A stretch of 64,000 nt of DNA from Alphaproteobacteria bacterium (GTDB taxonomy: Bacteria > Pseudomonadota > Alphaproteobacteria > CAJXXZ01 > 1604HC). This document shows, one piece after another, positions 17,478 through 27,666 of the stretch (positions are counted from its first letter, which is position 1; each line of letters opens with the position of its first letter). The stretch lies in contig CP060235.1 in assembly GCA_023898705.1 (NCBI GenBank), positions 248,001-312,000 on the forward strand, in the 5' to 3' direction. Position numbers and translations under genes: made by a program. The notes under the pieces were generated by a model, which searched no databases, was not told the DNA's origin, and worked only from the letters and a program-made list of their open reading frames with translations.

Positions 17478-17735
17478 TTATTTTTTTGATATATCTACGC
17501 CGTTGATAGATAATAGCCTGCTAGCCCTATCCGTCATCTGTACACCTTGTTTAAGCCAATACTCAGCCCTGTCCTTCTTAAATACAAACCTCTTTTCATT
17601 GTCTTGTATACAAGGAGAATAAGTGCCTATCTTTTCGACAAACTTTCCATCCCTCGGAGATCTGCTATCAGCAATAACCAACGAAAATACTGGATTCTTC
17701 TTCCTTCCCCCTCTTGCAAACCTTAGCTTTAACAT
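17478..17735 (-). CDS. rpsP: 30S ribosomal protein S16
   Basis: MLKLRFARGGRKKNPVFSLVIADSRSPRDGKFVEKIGTYSP is the canonical S16 N-terminus, and the 85-aa length is typical. The gene begins only 6 nt after the stop of the RND efflux permease on the same strand, so S16 and RimM are probably expressed from the efflux operon unless an internal promoter exists inside the permease gene. Confidence 0.97.
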   Translation of the reverse strand: MLKLRFARGGRKKNPVFSLVIADSRSPRDGKFVEKIGTYSPCIQDNEKRFVFKKDRAEYWLKQGVQMTDRASRLLSINGVDISKK

Positions 17736-17741
17736 AAAAAT

Positions 17742-20700
17742 CTACCTCTCATCACCATTGATTCTACTATTCATAAATCGCGAACGCAAGTCAGAAAACA
17801 TAATACAAGAGGCTGGTATTACAAAAAGGGTGAACAAGGTACCAAATAATAAGCCACCCACTATGACCCACCCTATTTCACGTCTAACTTCTGATCCAAA
17901 TCCGCCAGCTAAGATTAGAGGAACAGCTCCTAGCACCATGGCTAAAGTGGTCATCAATATTGGTTTTAATCGTAATACTGAAGCTTCAATGGCGGCCTCA
18001 ATAGCTGATATACCACGAGCTAATGCCTTTTTATAATAGTCTAAGATTAGAACTGCATGTTTAGTAATCAATCCAATTAATGTAATTAAACCAATTTGTG
18101 TGTAGATATTTAGTGTCAATCCTGGAACTGCAAAGATCGTAAATATAGCTCCTGAAAGCGCTAATGGTACAGAAATCATGATTATAATAGGATCATAAAA
18201 ACTCTCAAATTGAGCTGCTAAAATCAAGAAAATAAATATTAAAGATAGGAACAAAATAACTATGAAATTATTACCTTCCTCAATAAGTGTTTTTACTCCG
18301 ATGCCGGGACTCACAATATATCCAGATGGAAATTCTCTATACAATCTATTTTCTAAATCTTGGTACGTACCTAATGTGTCATATCCAGGTTTTAAGACAG
18401 GACTGATCTCTATGGATCTCATACCGCTATCATGAGTAATAATCGGCCTGCTAGAAGTTTCTGTCACATTTATAAGTTCTGCTAAAGAAATCAGTTTTCT
18501 AGAAGTTTTATCAGCTTCATCTGTAATTCCGCTATAAACATGGAATTTCTTTATTCCGTCTGGATCTTGCCTGAATTTTTCATCAGCCCATACGCTAACG
18601 GGATACCTTTTGCCATTCCTTTCATATCTAACTGCTGGAGGGTTACCTCTCATGATCATTGCTATATTGTCTTTCAAATTGTATAAATCTACACCTAACG
18701 ATAAAGCCTTATCTTTCTTAATATCTATCTCAAAAGTTTTTTCTTTACTGATTTTTGTGTAAGGAATTGAAGATTCTAGTGCTTCATGTTTTTGAACCAA
18801 AGAAATTGCATTGAGAGCAACCTTTTCAAGTTCATCATATGATTTATTACTTTTTACTAGTAAAGATAAAGATTGTTCACCACCACCTAAACTACTTGAA
18901 ATAGCATGTACAAAAGCTTGTGTGCCCGGCATCATCATACCAAACCTATTTTTTATATTTCGTTCTATAGTTTTTGCATGCTTTCTCTGAGCAAAAGGTT
19001 TTAGTATTGCTACCATACTAACCATTCCACTTCCACTTGAAAAGCTTGAATAAACCGATTTAACTCCATCCGTATTTTTTATCAGCTGTTCTGCTTTAGC
19101 TATAGTGTACTCCATATAATTTACATTAGCTCCACTCACGGTATTGAGTCTAATGCTAATCAATCCAGTATCTTGAACTGGAGTGAGCAAAGATTGAATG
19201 CCATACTTTGTCATTAAAATGGAACATAAACCTATAAGAAGAGAGAACCCTAAAACATATTTGCTGTAACTTATAGCTTTGACCAATATTTGTTTATACT
19301 TACGTTCTATATAAACAATAAAACTTTCAAAAGAGTTAATTATATTCCACTGTAAGTGAGTGTCATTACTGAGTAGGAATGATGACATGACAGGAGTCAA
19401 AGTTAGCGCTACAATTCCAGACATAAGAACCATGGCAGATAACGATAACGCAAACTCTTTGAAGACCTTACCTACTAGACCAGTAGATAAAGAGATAGGG
19501 GCATAAACGGCTACCAATGTTAGTGTCATGGCTATAATAGAAAATTGTATGTCATTCATACCATTAATTGAGGCTTGAAATGCACTTTCTCCCCTTCTAA
19601 TTCTTCTTTCTATCACCTCAACCGCTACAATTGCATCATCGACTACTAATCCTACTCCTAGCACCATAGCCAACAAAGTAATTGTGTTCAATGAGAATCC
19701 AAAAGCGTAAATTGTAATGACACCAGATAATAAACAAATTGGTATTGCCACCAATGGTATCAAAGATGCTCTCCAGGACTTTAAGAATAAAAGCATAACG
19801 AAAACGACAAAAATCACAGCCTCTATAATGGACTGAGTCACCCTGTTTAAAGATTGTTTGATAGGCTCAGATTGATCTAAAATAACTTCTATTTTTACCC
19901 CAGACGGTAACCCTTTGTTAATAGCTTCTATTTTTTGCCTAATGTTTTTAGAAATTTCAATCTTGTTTGCTTGAGGTTGAGCAATTACATCGACAAAAGA
20001 AGCAACTTCCATATTGTATCTTGTGCGTACTTCTTCATCACTATTTTGCATCTCAACCCTAGCAACATCTTTTACCTTAACAACCTGTCTGTCCTTTTCC
20101 TTTATTACAACATTTTCGAAATCTTCAACATTTTTCAAATCATTCACAATAGTTGTGCTATACCTTATATTATTAATTTCTATGTTTCCTGCTGGATACA
20201 AAAATGATTGTCTTCCTATTGCATTGTAGACATCAAGAGCTGTCGTGTTAAAAGCAAATAGTTCCGATGGATCAAGCCACACATCAATCCTATAAGTTCT
20301 TCCTTCTCCGAAAATACCTGATATTTTTGTTGATGCTACCCCAGAAGTAGATTCTAATTCGCTTTTAGCGTACCTATAAGCAATATCTGATAACTCGGAA
20401 GATGAATAATCTCCTCCTGTAATAGATAAAGTTAATGCACTACTCTCGTCTTGAGATGCCTTTTTAACGATAGGGTCCTTCAGATTTGGAGGGAAAGAAT
20501 GTTTCAATTTACGAAGCTTAGTTTCGACTTCATTAGCTATGTAGTCTACAGATTTGGTTCCTGAAAATCTCATTGAAATATCAGTCGTTCCAGCCTTAGA
20601 AATAGTCGTTTTCATGTTCTTTAGACCTTCTAAACTTGATAACTCTTCTTCAATTAAATTGGCTATTTGCTGTTCAACTACTTCAGTACTTGCTCCAGGA

Positions 20701-20870
20701 TACTCCATGCTTACTGTGATTTGTGGTTCTTCTACTCTTGGATTCTCTCTTAGTTGTAAATTTTTTAGAACAAAAAGACCAACTAATGAAATAGCTATAT
20801 TCAATACCCATGTTAGAACAGGTCTAGAGATAAAGAACGAAGACAATCCGCTATTTTGATTATGATTCAC
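17742..20870 (-). CDS. RND-family efflux transporter, inner-membrane permease
   Basis: Proton-driven tripartite pump subunit of the AcrB/MexB (HAE) type. Features: N-terminal SSFFISRPVLTWVLNIAISLVG (FIxRPV motif), the two large periplasmic loops, and the TM4 proton-relay Asp pair in LAMVLGVGLVVDDAIVAVEVIERR. The second half repeats the fold (TLIGLITKHAVLILDYYKKA...). About 1,042 aa, normal for the family. GTG 20870 is preferred because GGAG (20877-20880) lies 6 nt upstream; an ATG at 20924 would overlap the preceding gene by 65 nt. It follows the membrane fusion protein gene with an 11-nt overlap. No outer-membrane channel gene is nearby. Confidence 0.95.
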   Translation of the reverse strand: MNHNQNSGLSSFFISRPVLTWVLNIAISLVGLFVLKNLQLRENPRVEEPQITVSMEYPGASTEVVEQQIANLIEEELSSLEGLKNMKTTISKAGTTDISMRFSGTKSVDYIANEVETKLRKLKHSFPPNLKDPIVKKASQDESSALTLSITGGDYSSSELSDIAYRYAKSELESTSGVASTKISGIFGEGRTYRIDVWLDPSELFAFNTTALDVYNAIGRQSFLYPAGNIEINNIRYSTTIVNDLKNVEDFENVVIKEKDRQVVKVKDVARVEMQNSDEEVRTRYNMEVASFVDVIAQPQANKIEISKNIRQKIEAINKGLPSGVKIEVILDQSEPIKQSLNRVTQSIIEAVIFVVFVMLLFLKSWRASLIPLVAIPICLLSGVITIYAFGFSLNTITLLAMVLGVGLVVDDAIVAVEVIERRIRRGESAFQASINGMNDIQFSIIAMTLTLVAVYAPISLSTGLVGKVFKEFALSLSAMVLMSGIVALTLTPVMSSFLLSNDTHLQWNIINSFESFIVYIERKYKQILVKAISYSKYVLGFSLLIGLCSILMTKYGIQSLLTPVQDTGLISIRLNTVSGANVNYMEYTIAKAEQLIKNTDGVKSVYSSFSSGSGMVSMVAILKPFAQRKHAKTIERNIKNRFGMMMPGTQAFVHAISSSLGGGEQSLSLLVKSNKSYDELEKVALNAISLVQKHEALESSIPYTKISKEKTFEIDIKKDKALSLGVDLYNLKDNIAMIMRGNPPAVRYERNGKRYPVSVWADEKFRQDPDGIKKFHVYSGITDEADKTSRKLISLAELINVTETSSRPIITHDSGMRSIEISPVLKPGYDTLGTYQDLENRLYREFPSGYIVSPGIGVKTLIEEGNNFIVILFLSLIFIFLILAAQFESFYDPIIIMISVPLALSGAIFTIFAVPGLTLNIYTQIGLITLIGLITKHAVLILDYYKKALARGISAIEAAIEASVLRLKPILMTTLAMVLGAVPLILAGGFGSEVRREIGWVIVGGLLFGTLFTLFVIPASCIMFSDLRSRFMNSRINGDER

Positions 20871-22023
20871 TACTATCTCCAGATTTATCGAGTGTAGAGT
20901 TGATATCGCTGGTTGAATCAGCATTTGCTGTTACATTTGCCTCTTCATTAGAATTTGGCTGATTGTTTGAATCTACCTTTTCCTCGTCTTGATCAATAAG
21001 CTGAGCTTTCACTCTTGTCCCATCGCTCAAGTGGTCTCCGGTTTCTACTACTACAATCTGCCCTACTTTCAAACCTTCGATTATTTCGATTTTTCCTCTA
21101 CTTCTTACTCCAATATTAACTGGTGTCAAAATTGCTGTATCTCCCTCCACAACAAATACATATGAACTTCCAGATCTAGTTCTAACTGCTGCTTCGGAGA
21201 CAAGAAGAACATCTTTTTTTGTTCCAATTGTATAACTTACTCTAACAAACTGTCCCGGTATTAGCTTTTTATCTTCTTTAACCAATTTAGCTTTTACATT
21301 AACACGGTGTACAGAGTCAGCTTGAGATTCATGTGCGACAATTAATGCTGTAACTGGTAGAGCCGATGGAGAATCTGCAAATACATCTATCTCATCACCC
21401 TCTTTGATCTTGCCAGCCTCTTTTTCTGACACAGAAAACATTACAGATAGAGGGCCGCTTGCAACTAACACAGCAGCTTTCTGATTGTAGGATAGGATAG
21501 CACCCTCTTTTTCTTGAACAAGTCCTAAAAATCCATCAAAAGGAGCCTTCAATGTCATTTTATCTAATTCAAACTTAGCTCTTTGGTAGTCTGCTTCAGC
21601 TTTTTTGAATGAGCTTTTCTTACTTTGCAGATCAGCCTCTGAAATCAAACCTTTTTGTCTCAAGTTGATTGCCCTGTTGTATTGAGATTCTTGCTCAAGC
21701 ATGACAGCCTCAGCACTTGATAATGCACTCAATTCAGCTGTATTTTCAAATTCAACAACTACATCGCCAGTTTTAACAAATTCACCATCTTTTTTAATTT
21801 TCTTAATTTTTGCAGGCTTATCAAGAGTTATATTAAGAGTGTTTTCAGCCTTTAAGGTACCTGAGAACAATTTTCTTTCCTCTATATCACCTTTGATCAC
21901 TTTTTCTGATGATAAAGTTAGAACCGGCACAGAGTTTTGTGTTGCTTTAACATTACCTCTAAAGTACCAAACTCCTAAACTTCCTAAAATTACCACAGAA
22001 GCTAATAGAATATTTCTGTTCAT
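20860..22023 (-). CDS. RND efflux periplasmic adaptor (membrane fusion protein)
   Basis: Links the RND permease to an outer-membrane channel. The protein has a single N-terminal membrane anchor (NILLASVVILGSLGVWYF), a biotinyl-lipoyl half-motif (AKIKKIKKDGEFVKTGDVVVEF), an alpha-helical hairpin (about 95-150) and a second lipoyl half (TLKAPFDGFLGLVQEKEGAIL). Beta-barrel and membrane-proximal domains (LIPGQFVRVSYTIG; TPVNIGVRSRGKIEIIEGLKVGQIVVV) follow, then a Ser/Asn/Asp-rich tail. AGGGGGG lies 5 nt before ATG 22023, so the further upstream ATG (22053) is unlikely. Confidence 0.93.
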   Translation of the reverse strand: MNRNILLASVVILGSLGVWYFRGNVKATQNSVPVLTLSSEKVIKGDIEERKLFSGTLKAENTLNITLDKPAKIKKIKKDGEFVKTGDVVVEFENTAELSALSSAEAVMLEQESQYNRAINLRQKGLISEADLQSKKSSFKKAEADYQRAKFELDKMTLKAPFDGFLGLVQEKEGAILSYNQKAAVLVASGPLSVMFSVSEKEAGKIKEGDEIDVFADSPSALPVTALIVAHESQADSVHRVNVKAKLVKEDKKLIPGQFVRVSYTIGTKKDVLLVSEAAVRTRSGSSYVFVVEGDTAILTPVNIGVRSRGKIEIIEGLKVGQIVVVETGDHLSDGTRVKAQLIDQDEEKVDSNNQPNSNEEANVTANADSTSDINSTLDKSGDSSES

Positions 22024-22049
22024 GAAATCCCCCCTACAATCAAAACATT

Positions 22050-22724
22050 TCATTTTTTACGCTCTCCAAAAATGTGAAGCAGCTCAATCATGATTCTTAA
22101 AAAAGATAAAATCAGACTTATAGAACCAATTATTGCTAGCTTTTCTTTAGTTTCACTGTCGATATTTGCATAGTATAGTTTAGACAAATTCTGAACGTCA
22201 TACGCGATAAGTACAGGGTATATCAGTAGGCTAACCAACGAGATAACAAACTCAATGGCAGATGATCCTAAAAGCAAATTTATAAAAGATAAGCATATAA
22301 TACCTACAAGCAATTTAATGCTCATATTCCCCAAATTGGTTAAATCAGTTTCAGTATTTTGGCCGTAATAAGAAAAAGCAATTAAGATAATAGAAGCTGA
22401 AAACAGTGCTCTAAAAATGCTTGTAGCTGTAAAAATATAAGCTATAGGGTTCAATAACAAACCTAAGGACACATTATAAAAAAAGAAGTACATATAAACT
22501 TGTGAAGTGTTCAGTTTGAACGTCACTCCCTGAGCAATCAACAATATAATGGAAGAAAACATTCCAAGCATTTGTGCCGTCCTTGCCATCCTGGGATTAT
22601 GTAGGCTATACACAAATAAAATCGTGCTAGCAACAATCATGATTCCCAGGCCAACGTTCTGGTATATAGATGCGAAATACCTACTTATGCCTGTATTAGT
22701 ATGAATTATTTTTTCATTTCTCAT
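22050..22724 (-). CDS. Bax inhibitor-1/YccA family membrane protein
   Basis: A seven-helix membrane protein of the BI-1 (TMBIM) family, thought to be a pH-sensitive ion-leak channel. N-terminal NTGISRYFASIYQNVGLGIMI matches the xxxLRxxYxxxxxGLxxT start. The C-terminal YDVQNLSKLYYANIDSETKEKLAIIGSISLILSFLRIMIELLHIFG holds the conserved YDTQxI...D...A..LYLDFIN.F..LL pattern with the acidic Asp residues. A GGGGG stretch 7 nt before the ATG gives a strong ribosome site. First gene of a five-gene minus-strand array with the efflux genes, rpsP and rimM. Confidence 0.9.
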   Translation of the reverse strand: MRNEKIIHTNTGISRYFASIYQNVGLGIMIVASTILFVYSLHNPRMARTAQMLGMFSSIILLIAQGVTFKLNTSQVYMYFFFYNVSLGLLLNPIAYIFTATSIFRALFSASIILIAFSYYGQNTETDLTNLGNMSIKLLVGIICLSFINLLLGSSAIEFVISLVSLLIYPVLIAYDVQNLSKLYYANIDSETKEKLAIIGSISLILSFLRIMIELLHIFGERKK

Positions 22725-22832
22725 TAAAAAGCCCCCTAAAGTTAATAAATGTTACCATAAAATTGTATTAATCACAAAGTTTATTTTTTGATTAATTTGT
22801 GGAAATGCTTTTATATGCTATCATCAGAAATT

Positions 22833-23381
22833 ATGCATAATGTGTGGAATTATGTAATTGTAGATTTAGACGGAACTTTAATAAGGGAGAATGCTAGTTT
22901 TAAATTATTTAAAAAATTACTTTTAAAAAAACCTCTGGTTTCCTGTTTGATAATGGTTAATTATTTTTTTAAATTAAAAGTGAGGAATATGGCTTTGCTT
23001 AATAAATATGCATATTTATTAGATGTCCCTTCTCTAACGTTTAACGATAAATTATTTTCGTTTTTGATGAAGGAAAAAAACAGAGGTGTTCGAGTTGTAT
23101 TAGCAACAGGTAGTCCTGTAAAAATAGGAAATATGGTTGATTTACATTTAGGAAATTTTTTTGATAAAGTGATTGGCTCAATAGATAAGACTTTGATTTC
23201 TACGAACAAGCTCTTAGCCATACGAGAGTATTTAAGTCATGTTTCAGGTGAAAGAAAATTTTTATATATAGGAGATAGTGTGCAGGATCTAGCCGTGTGG
23301 AGTGGTGCGGATTTTAAGGCTTTAGTTGGCGATCTACGCATAGCTAAAGAATATGGGGTAAATTTTGATATCATTTTTTAA
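22833..23381 (+). CDS. HAD hydrolase of the UbiA-fusion type, standalone
   Basis: HAD motif I is VIVDLDGTLI, motif II VVLATGSP, motif III the K in DKTLISTNKLLAI, and motif IV YIGDSVQDLAVWSGAD. The segments NKYAYLLDVPSLTFNDKLFSFL and VDLHLGNFFDKVIGS are characteristic of the HAD domain usually found fused to the N-terminus of UbiA-like prenyltransferases. The prenyltransferase half is absent here. Upstream in-frame starts exist (ATG 22815, TTG 22788); 22833 puts motif I at the normal distance from the N-terminus. None has a clear ribosome-binding site. Substrate unknown. Confidence 0.82.
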   Translation: MHNVWNYVIVDLDGTLIRENASFKLFKKLLLKKPLVSCLIMVNYFFKLKVRNMALLNKYAYLLDVPSLTFNDKLFSFLMKEKNRGVRVVLATGSPVKIGNMVDLHLGNFFDKVIGSIDKTLISTNKLLAIREYLSHVSGERKFLYIGDSVQDLAVWSGADFKALVGDLRIAKEYGVNFDIIF

Positions 23382-23503
23382 GTTTATATTTGAATTTATA
23401 ATCTGATTAAACCCAGTTTGGCAATTGAAGTTATACAAAGCATTCTAAATAGCTTGGAAATTCATGGTTTCTATGGAATAATTGACTTCTGTATGGAAAA
23501 AAA

Positions 23504-24220
23504 ATGTGGAATGTAAATGTTGGAACTCTTTTCCCTGATTTATTTCCTGGTCCTTTAGGGGTGTCTTGCATAGGGAAAGCATTAGGAAGTTTGTGGCATT
23601 TGAATGTTCGCGATTTGAGAAATTACGCTTTAGATAAACATAAAACTGTAGATGATACTCCCTTTGGAGGTGGTCCTGGCATGGTGATGAAAGCTGATGT
23701 TTTGGATAATTGGTTGTCTGAAGTGTATAATGGTGGTCGAATTATCTATATGTCTCCGAGGGGTAAACTATTTAAGCAACAGCACATAAACAGCTTCTTG
23801 GAGAAGGATTTGTATATTCTTTGTGGCAGATACGAGGGTGTGGATTGTAGATTTTTGAAGCATTGGAACGTAGAAGAGGTAAGTATTGGGGATTACGTCT
23901 TATGTGGAGGAGAGATTGCTGCCATGACTTTGGTGGAATCTTGTGTCAGATTAATCCCAAATGTTCTAAAAAATGCTGAATCTGTCGCACATGATAGTTT
24001 GTCTAATGGACTGTTAGAACATGATCAATACACAAAACCATATTCTTGGGTTCCAAAAAATTGTGAAATAGAGTACAATACTCCGTGTGTTCTTAAATCT
24101 GGGAATCACAGGCGAATTTCTGAGTGGAAAAAATCTAATAGCGAGAAGGTAACTCAGGAAGCGCGTTCTGATTTGTGGATTGAATATGTGAGAAAGAAGG
24201 AGAAAAATGCAGATTCTTGA
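23504..24220 (+). CDS. trmD: tRNA (guanine-N1)-methyltransferase TrmD
   Basis: Methylates G37 of tRNAs reading CNN codons, using SAM bound in a trefoil knot. Conserved blocks: FPDLFPGPLGVSCIGKALG, LRNYALDKHKTVDDTPFGGGPGMVM, YMSPRGKLFKQQ, LCGRYEGVDCR and EVSIGDYVLCGGEIAAM, then PYSWVPKN...VLKSGNHRRISEWK. 238 aa is full length. The end overlaps rplS by 14 nt. It normally follows rimM, but here that link is broken. Confidence 0.97.
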   Translation: MWNVNVGTLFPDLFPGPLGVSCIGKALGSLWHLNVRDLRNYALDKHKTVDDTPFGGGPGMVMKADVLDNWLSEVYNGGRIIYMSPRGKLFKQQHINSFLEKDLYILCGRYEGVDCRFLKHWNVEEVSIGDYVLCGGEIAAMTLVESCVRLIPNVLKNAESVAHDSLSNGLLEHDQYTKPYSWVPKNCEIEYNTPCVLKSGNHRRISEWKKSNSEKVTQEARSDLWIEYVRKKEKNADS

Positions 24221-24557
24221 GCTGTTTAATAAAAGACAAAAGGAATCAGCTAAGCATCTAAATCCTGATGGTTTTAGAGTGGGAGATATGGTTGCAGTAG
24301 AAAAATTAGATTCTAAAAACACGAGACCTTTTACTGGTTTGTGTATTAGGAAGACTGCAAAAACAGCTTTAATTCGCAGGACTAATGGTGATTATGCTGT
24401 TGAGTATATTTTCCCTTTGTATTTCAAGTTTAAGTTTGAAAAATTAGAGTCCTACAAGGTAAGAAGGGCTAAACTTTATTACTTGAGAAACTTAAAGGGT
24501 AAAAGTGCAAAGTTAAAAAGAAGATCTAGTAAATCTTATGTAAGGAGTGATGTTTAA
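24207..24557 (+). CDS. rplS: 50S ribosomal protein L19
   Basis: FRVGDMVAVEK, FTGLCIRKT, YAVEYIFPLYFKFKFEKLE and VRRAKLYYLRNLKGKSAKLK reproduce the L19 pattern. 116 aa is typical. Its stop is followed immediately by the rpsL ATG, so trmD-rplS has become joined to the str operon. Confidence 0.96.
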   Translation: MQILELFNKRQKESAKHLNPDGFRVGDMVAVEKLDSKNTRPFTGLCIRKTAKTALIRRTNGDYAVEYIFPLYFKFKFEKLESYKVRRAKLYYLRNLKGKSAKLKRRSSKSYVRSDV

Positions 24558-24944
24558 ATGCCAACCGTGCAACAATTAATAAGAAAAGCTAATGGAGGAA
24601 GGAAAGATGGTACTGGTTCTAAAAAATCTTCTGTACTAGGTAAGTCCGGTCAAGTTAGAGGTGTTTTGACTAGAGTGTATACCGTATCTCCTAGAAAACC
24701 TAACTCTGCTAGAAGGCCTGTTGCTAAAGTGAAAACTTCGAATGGATATGAAATTATTGCTCATATACCTGGAGAGGGTCATTCTTTGCAGGAGCATTCC
24801 TCAGTGTTAGTAAGAGGAAAAGGTCCCCCTGATTTGCCTGGTGTAAGACATAGAATTATTAGAGGAGTTCTTGATGCTAAGGGTGTTCAGTCTAGAATGA
24901 CTGCAAGATCTAGATATGGAACGGCTAAGCCGAAAGGTAAATAG
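24558..24944 (+). CDS. rpsL: 30S ribosomal protein S12
   Basis: [71 protein letters not shown] and a basic tail. The decoding-centre loop PKKPNSA is PRKPNSA, and the first streptomycin-associated Lys position (43 in E. coli) is R here: seen in sequence, effect unknown. Starts directly at the rplS stop. Confidence 0.98.
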   Translation: MPTVQQLIRKANGGRKDGTGSKKSSVLGKSGQVRGVLTRVYTVSPRKPNSARRPVAKVKTSNGYEIIAHIPGEGHSLQEHSSVLVRGKGPPDLPGVRHRIIRGVLDAKGVQSRMTARSRYGTAKPKGK

Positions 24945-24953
24945 GAGTTTTAA

Positions 24954-25445
24954 ATGCGTAGACCTAGTAAATTGAAATCAAAAAATTTTATTTTTGGAGA
25001 AGAACAATTAGAGGGCAAAATGGTTAATGCCATAATGAAGAATGGTAAGAAATCGGTGGCTGAAGGGATATATGATGAGGCTTTTGACAGCTTGGTCAAA
25101 GCTTTATATGAAAAGAATCCTGATGAAGAGATGCCCAAAAAGAGGGACATTTTATTGAAGTGCATTAGATCTGTACAGCCTATCGTTGAAGTTAAATCTA
25201 GACGTGTTGGTGGTTCGACATTCCCTGTACCAGTTGATGTTAGACCCAAGAGAGCTATTATGTTAGCAATTAGATGGATAGTAGAAGCAGCAAGAAATGA
25301 TAAAGGCAAGAGTATGGCTAAAAGATTGGCTAAGGAATGTTTGAATATAGTATCAGGTGAGAAGAGTGTTGCTTTGACCAAAAGAGAGAATACTCATAAA
25401 ATGGCTGAAGCTAACAGAGCTTTTGCTCATTACGGTGGTAAGTAG
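24954..25445 (+). CDS. rpsG: 30S ribosomal protein S7
   Basis: Primary 16S 3'-domain binder. MRRPSKLKSKNFIFGEEQLEGKMVNAIMKNGKKSVAE, VKSRRVGGSTFPVPVDVRPKRAIMLAIRWI and KRENTHKMAEANRAFAHY are canonical. 163 aa. TAGGAG lies 6 nt upstream of the ATG. Confidence 0.98.
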   Translation: MRRPSKLKSKNFIFGEEQLEGKMVNAIMKNGKKSVAEGIYDEAFDSLVKALYEKNPDEEMPKKRDILLKCIRSVQPIVEVKSRRVGGSTFPVPVDVRPKRAIMLAIRWIVEAARNDKGKSMAKRLAKECLNIVSGEKSVALTKRENTHKMAEANRAFAHYGGK

Positions 25446-25457
25446 GAGTTTTGACTG

Positions 25458-27617
25458 GTGAATAAATCTTTAGATAGTGTTAAATCGAATTCTGTTGATC
25501 AGGCTGCAGCTTCTGATATCAGTTCTGCTAAATCACGTGGTGATGCTGATGTGTATGGCGAGTTAGCGATTTATCGTAATATTGGAATCGTTGCACATAT
25601 AGATGCTGGTAAGACTACAACGACGGAAAGGATACTTTTTGAAACTGGAAAGAGTCATAAAATAGGAGAAGTTCACGAGGGAGCTGCTACTATGGATTAC
25701 ATGGTTCAAGAAAGAGAGAGAGGAATTACTATTGTTTCAGCTGCTACAACTTGTTTTTGGAAAAATCATAGAATAAACCTAATTGATACTCCAGGGCACG
25801 TTGATTTTACTATAGAAGTTGAAAGATCTCTAAGAGTATTGGATGGAGCTGTTGTTGTATTTGATGCTGTTTCTGGAGTTGAGCCTCAAACAGAAACAGT
25901 TTGGAGACAAGCTGATAAGCATAGAGTTCCTAGAATTTGTTTTATAAATAAAATGGACAGGGCTGGTGCAGATTTTTATAAATGCTTTGATATGATTAAG
26001 TCTAGACTTGGTGCTAATCCTGTAGCTATGAATATTCCTATTGGTAGTGAGGGAGATTTTGTTGGTGTTATAGACATAGTTTCTATGAAGGCGTTTGTCT
26101 GGGGAGATTCTAATGTATATGAAGTGAAAGAAATTCCTCAAGCTTATTTGGAATTGGCACAAAAGTTTAGAAATGCTTTGCTTGAAACCGTAGCTTGTTA
26201 TGTGACGAATGATGAATTGTTTGCTAAAATTTTGGCTGATGATAATGTAGATCCTAAACTTATTAAGAGTATTGTTAGACAAGCTGCTATAAGTTCGGAG
26301 ATCATTCCTGTCTTTTGTGGTGCTGCGTTTAAAAACAAAGGTGTGGCACCTCTTCTAGATGCTGTGGTTGATTATCTGCCTTCTCCTTTGGATTTGCCTC
26401 CTGTTGAGGGTGTTGACCCTGAGACTAATGAAACAATCAGTAGAAAGCATAATTTGTCAGATCCATTGTGTGGTTTGGCGTTCAAAATTACATGTGATCC
26501 ATATGTAGGTTCGTTGATATATTTCAGATTGTATTCTGGAAAATTGAGTGCAGGTGACTTTATATATAATAGTACACAAAATAAAAAAGTTAGGGTTGGT
26601 AGGATGTTATTGTTACATGCTAACACTAGGGAAGATATTAAGTTTGCTTCAGCTGGAGATGTGATAGCTTTGTGTGGTGATGGTGCTATTACTGGAGATA
26701 CATTGTGTGATTTGGAGAATAAGATTGTACTTGAAACTATTAATGCTCCAGATCCAGTTATTTCCTTATTTGTTGAGCCTAAAACCAAGACCGATAGTGA
26801 AAAATTGTCGAAGGCCTTAGAATCTCTTATGCGAGAGGATCCTTCTTTCAAGGCTACTTCTGATCCTGAAACCAAGCAAACTTTGATTCATGGTATGGGA
26901 GAGCTTCAACTTGATATTATTGTTGATAGGCTAAAGAGAGAATTTAAGGTTGATGCTAATGTAGGAAATCCTAGAGTTTCATATAGAGAAACTTTTGGAC
27001 AGCAAGTCTCAGTTGTACAAGAGCATAAAAAGCAAAGTGGAGGAGCTGGTCAATATGCAAAGATAGATATTATCTTCGAACCTTTGGAAGCTGGATCTGG
27101 TTTTAAATTTGAAAACAAAATTAGAGGAGGAGCTATACCTGAAGAGTATATTCCTGGTGTAGAGCGAGGCTTGATTGATGCTTCTAATTCTGGTGAGTAT
27201 GGATATCCTGTCGTTGATTTTAAAGCAATATTGGTGGATGGTGCTTTCCATGATGTTGACTCGAGTGTTTATGCTTTCGAAACTGTTGCAAAACAGGCTT
27301 TCAGGAAAGCTATGTCTAGTGGATCTAAATTATTAGAACCTATTATGAGTGTTGAAGTAGTTTGTCCTGAAGATTATGTAGGAAGCGTCGAAGGTGATTT
27401 GGCAAGCAGAAGAGGATTGTTTAAGGATAAGGATTATTTGCCTGGAGGTACAGTTATCGTTAAGCAGGAAGTTCCTTTGGCTAATATGTTTGGATATATT
27501 AATGAATTGAGATCTAAAACTCAGGGTAGAGCTACATTTTCTATGACATTTGAAAAGTATGCGCACGCTAGATCAAAAGAAGAAGAATTGAAAAAGGAAA
27601 AGCATAGGAGTAAATGA
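25458..27617 (+). CDS. fusA: Elongation factor G with N-terminal extension
   Basis: The translocase GTPase. The P-loop AHIDAGKT is at residues 46-53, about 29 residues further in than in most EF-Gs, because of a Ser/Asp-rich leader ([20 protein letters not shown]). Switch [23 protein letters not shown] and the C-terminal domains are complete (719 aa). GTG 25458 has TAGGAG 9 nt upstream, which supports the long form; no internal ATG exists before the G domain. tuf, the usual next gene, is missing and rpsJ follows. Confidence 0.97.
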   Translation: MNKSLDSVKSNSVDQAAASDISSAKSRGDADVYGELAIYRNIGIVAHIDAGKTTTTERILFETGKSHKIGEVHEGAATMDYMVQERERGITIVSAATTCFWKNHRINLIDTPGHVDFTIEVERSLRVLDGAVVVFDAVSGVEPQTETVWRQADKHRVPRICFINKMDRAGADFYKCFDMIKSRLGANPVAMNIPIGSEGDFVGVIDIVSMKAFVWGDSNVYEVKEIPQAYLELAQKFRNALLETVACYVTNDELFAKILADDNVDPKLIKSIVRQAAISSEIIPVFCGAAFKNKGVAPLLDAVVDYLPSPLDLPPVEGVDPETNETISRKHNLSDPLCGLAFKITCDPYVGSLIYFRLYSGKLSAGDFIYNSTQNKKVRVGRMLLLHANTREDIKFASAGDVIALCGDGAITGDTLCDLENKIVLETINAPDPVISLFVEPKTKTDSEKLSKALESLMREDPSFKATSDPETKQTLIHGMGELQLDIIVDRLKREFKVDANVGNPRVSYRETFGQQVSVVQEHKKQSGGAGQYAKIDIIFEPLEAGSGFKFENKIRGGAIPEEYIPGVERGLIDASNSGEYGYPVVDFKAILVDGAFHDVDSSVYAFETVAKQAFRKAMSSGSKLLEPIMSVEVVCPEDYVGSVEGDLASRRGLFKDKDYLPGGTVIVKQEVPLANMFGYINELRSKTQGRATFSMTFEKYAHARSKEEELKKEKHRSK

Positions 27618-27666
27618 TGATATTGATTTATTTGCTTACATGCGTTAGTCTTTTAGAGGATTGTAT

